Source: a virus
DNA: 31,741 nucleotides
Reading direction: 5' to 3' (one strand)
Virus record (IMG/VR): IMGVR_UViG_3300027747_000013
Location: 1 to 31,741 of that record
In this document: piece by piece, positions 30,371-31,741 of the stretch
Layout: every line of letters begins with the position of its first letter
Position numbering within the stretch: the stretch's first letter is position 1
Position numbers and translations under genes: made by a program
Notes under the pieces: model-generated
Database searches by the model: none
Told to the model about the DNA's origin: nothing
Seen by the model: the letters and a program-made list of their open reading frames with translations, nothing else

Positions 30371-31174
30371 ATGGAATTTTGTGCTTTTTTGGTGAATCCT
30401 TACGGCATGGCTTATAGCCCTGGCGAAAAAATAGGCATCGCACGATCCAAGAAAGGCCCCAAAGGTTGGAGCCAGACTGATTTGGCTACGGCGCTGGCCA
30501 AAAAACGGGCATTAGGCATTGATAACGTCCCGAAGTGGCGCTGTCGGATTGCGAACTACGAGAACAACCGTCCAACCCCACCGCCGGAACCTTTGAAGCT
30601 CATCGCTGAAGCCCTTGGGGTGTCGCTCAGCTGGTTTTATGAGCCGGAGGACGACACGCCGGTCTGGAAAGGCGTTGAGATCGACGGCGCGGGGGTCTCA
30701 GCGTTTGCCAGCGTTGTGCCTATCGGTAAAACCCGAATGATATATGCTGGTGAAACCCCTTGCTCAACTAATTGGGGCGATCCGCTTTCAGGAGGTGAGG
30801 ACATCGAAGTAGACGCACGCTTCGCGGGACGCGACCGGTTTGTCACTCGGTTTGTAAACGACTCGTGTTACCCTGCGCTCAAAGAAGGCGACCTTGGTAT
30901 ATGGGAGCGAGACAATCGCCCGAACTTTGGCGTCATCGTCCTTGCTCAACGCAAAGGCGACCATGCGTGTACCGCTAAGATGCTCGCCGTCGATACCAAG
31001 ACTTTGACGCCCAAGCTGCTACCTATCAATCCTCAGACTGAACCGCCAAGCAACGGTGAAGGGTGGGGAGCCATTGCTCGCCTAGTGGGCGTCATCCGCG
31101 ATGAAGACGGGCTTGAGCAGACGTGGCATCGACCGAGCGGGCTTCGACCAAGAGACCTAATTCCCGCCATGTGA
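30371..31174 (+). CDS. CI-like repressor with S24 autocleavage domain, 267 aa
   Basis: The protein maintains lysogeny by binding operators. Residues ~17-92 form a Cro/CI helix-turn-helix (KGWSQTDLATALAKKRA, then the recognition helix and LIAEALGVSLSWFY). A cleavage site Ala126-Gly127 (MIYAGET) precedes the LexA-like peptidase with nucleophile Ser165 (FVNDSCYPALKEGD) and general base Lys203 (CTAKML), so the SOS response should induce the prophage. The usual DSM is DSC here. ATG 30371 lacks a Shine-Dalgarno; ATG 30407 (residue 13) is a serious alternative start. It is flanked by operators on both sides. Confidence 0.88.
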   Translation: MEFCAFLVNPYGMAYSPGEKIGIARSKKGPKGWSQTDLATALAKKRALGIDNVPKWRCRIANYENNRPTPPPEPLKLIAEALGVSLSWFYEPEDDTPVWKGVEIDGAGVSAFASVVPIGKTRMIYAGETPCSTNWGDPLSGGEDIEVDARFAGRDRFVTRFVNDSCYPALKEGDLGIWERDNRPNFGVIVLAQRKGDHACTAKMLAVDTKTLTPKLLPINPQTEPPSNGEGWGAIARLVGVIRDEDGLEQTWHRPSGLRPRDLIPAM

Positions 31175-31183
31175 ACGCCTAAC

Positions 31184-31213
31184 AAAAAACACCAAAAAAA
31201 CACCACTTAAAAA
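31184..31213. promoter_or_regulatory. Phased A-tracts (UP-element-like)
   Basis: AAAAAACACCA occurs twice with an 11-bp period (31184-31194 and 31195-31205), followed by a third A-run at 31209-31213. Tracts in helical phase bend DNA and can contact RNA polymerase alpha. They precede the rightward operon. Confidence 0.5.
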
Positions 31214-31227
31214 CACAGAAACTGTGT
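31213..31227. promoter_or_regulatory. Operator 3 (CI site) at the rightward promoter
   Basis: ACACAGAAACTGTGT is a perfect inverted repeat apart from its central bases. It overlaps the first base of the -10 TATCAT, so bound repressor would exclude RNA polymerase. Confidence 0.75.
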
Positions 31228-31232
31228 ATCAT
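31227..31232 (+). promoter_or_regulatory. -10 element of the rightward early promoter
   Basis: TATCAT is preceded by TG, as is the TATATT of the leftward promoter. The start should lie near 31239, giving a leader of about 34 bases with a small GCCCG/CGGGC hairpin (31243-31258). Confidence 0.55.
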
Positions 31233-31272
31233 GTTCTCCGTAGCCCGCTGACACGGGCATAGGAGAACTAAG

Positions 31273-31377
31273 ATGCGAGCTGTCAACTTTTGCCGACACT
31301 GGGAGAACCTTCGGGAAATCTTCCGCGACCTTCACGATCTGTTCGTCGCCCCCTATCGAATCCGGGTGGTGCTCTAA
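31273..31377 (+). CDS. Small basic leader protein, 34 aa
   Basis: ATG 31273 has AGGAG about seven bases upstream and is the first start after the rightward promoter. The peptide is basic and aromatic (MRAVNFCRHWENLREIFRDL, then FVAPYRIRVVL). Its TAA overlaps the next ATG (TAATG). It may be a regulator or only a translation leader for the Gp157 gene. Confidence 0.55.
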   Translation: MRAVNFCRHWENLREIFRDLHDLFVAPYRIRVVL

Positions 31378-31741
31378 TGCCCACCCCAACCCGAACCTTC
31401 GTCGAGATCGATATCGAGCTCGATCAAATCGCCGATGCCTTCGACCGATTAGGCGACGGGGGCACGGAAGAAGAAATCCTCGCTGCCGTCGAAGCCTACT
31501 TCGGCGACCTCATGGACGAGCGAGACCGCAAGCTCGACAACTACGCTCGCTTCATCGCTCAGCGACAAGCTTACGCCGAGTTCCGCGAAACCGAGGCCAA
31601 GCGCCTCGCCGCCCTTGCCAGAGCGGATCTGAACGCGGCGAAATCCTGCAAGGATCGCCTTCACTGGCTATTCGTTGAGCGCGGCTGGACCAAGATCGAG
31701 ACGCCGAATCACAAGTTCGCGATCCAAAAGAACGGCGGCAA
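31377..31741 (+). CDS. Siphovirus Gp157-family protein, 5' part (continues at 1)
   Basis: ATG 31377 shares a base with the preceding stop. The first ~80 residues are acidic and helical (EIDIELDQIADAFDRLGDGG, then EILAAVEAYFGDLMDERDRK), with a coiled-coil continuation to RADLNAAKSCKDRLHWLFVE. The gene runs off the window end and continues at base 3 of the window. The last 127 bases repeat the first 127. Confidence 0.8.
   Translation, partial: MPTPTRTFVEIDIELDQIADAFDRLGDGGTEEEILAAVEAYFGDLMDERDRKLDNYARFIAQRQAYAEFRETEAKRLAALARADLNAAKSCKDRLHWLFVERGWTKIETPNHKFAIQKNGG
31615..31741. repeat. Right copy of 127-bp terminal direct repeat
   Basis: Identical to 1-127. See the left copy for the interpretation as circular contig overlap. 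Confidence 0.93.

Overview
The window is a complete temperate bacteriophage genome assembled as a circle. Its first 127 bases are identical to its last 127, so the unique genome is 31,614 bp and one gene (a Gp157-family protein) is cut by the arbitrary contig ends. The virion genes give an HK97-type capsid and a long non-contractile tail, that is, a siphovirus. The host is a bacterium of unknown phylum: GTG and TTG starts are common and Shine-Dalgarno sites are frequent, but nothing names a taxon. Integration appears to target the 3' end of a tRNA gene, because a tRNA 3'-end sequence with encoded CCA lies just behind the integrase gene.

Layout. (1) 30371-31174 (+): CI-type repressor with an S24 autocleavage domain, flanked by three related ACAC-N7-GTGT operators. 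(2) 31273 through the junction to 3633 (+): a rightward operon of about sixteen tiny genes whose starts and stops nearly all overlap. It includes Gp157, several zinc-knuckle peptides, two single-TM peptides, a DUF551-like protein and a DEDD exoribonuclease. It ends in an excisionase-like gene, the integrase and attP (3637-5006). (3) 30334-25818 (-): the leftward early operon with an unknown first gene, Sak4-like annealing ATPase, SSB, small proteins, RusA-like resolvase, a replication initiator with an origin-like iteron array inside it, a possible helicase loader and an unknown protein. (4) 25792-25686 (-): a consensus promoter followed at once by an intrinsic terminator, ahead of the late genes. 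(5) 25585-6173 (-): late operon with two lysis-type membrane proteins, TerS, TerL, portal, protease, capsid, a decoration-like protein, connectors, tail tube, frameshifted G/GT chaperones, tape measure, hub-like protein, large tail protein and an SGNH-esterase tail protein. (6) A metallophosphoesterase (6098-5046) sits behind a terminator next to attP, and a zinc-ribbon/TM gene (13570-13836) runs against the tail genes from its own promoter. These two look like morons.

The most striking signals are: a perfect 16-bp bacterial chromosomal centromere sequence (parS, 16013-16028) in a phage that encodes no visible ParA or ParB; a lambda-O-like origin (helically phased iterons, a (GGGAT)n G-quadruplex tract and an AT-rich stretch) inside the initiator gene; a lambda pR'/tR'-like late control site with an unknown gene in the position of Q; and an inferred repressor operator set. 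No endolysin could be recognised.
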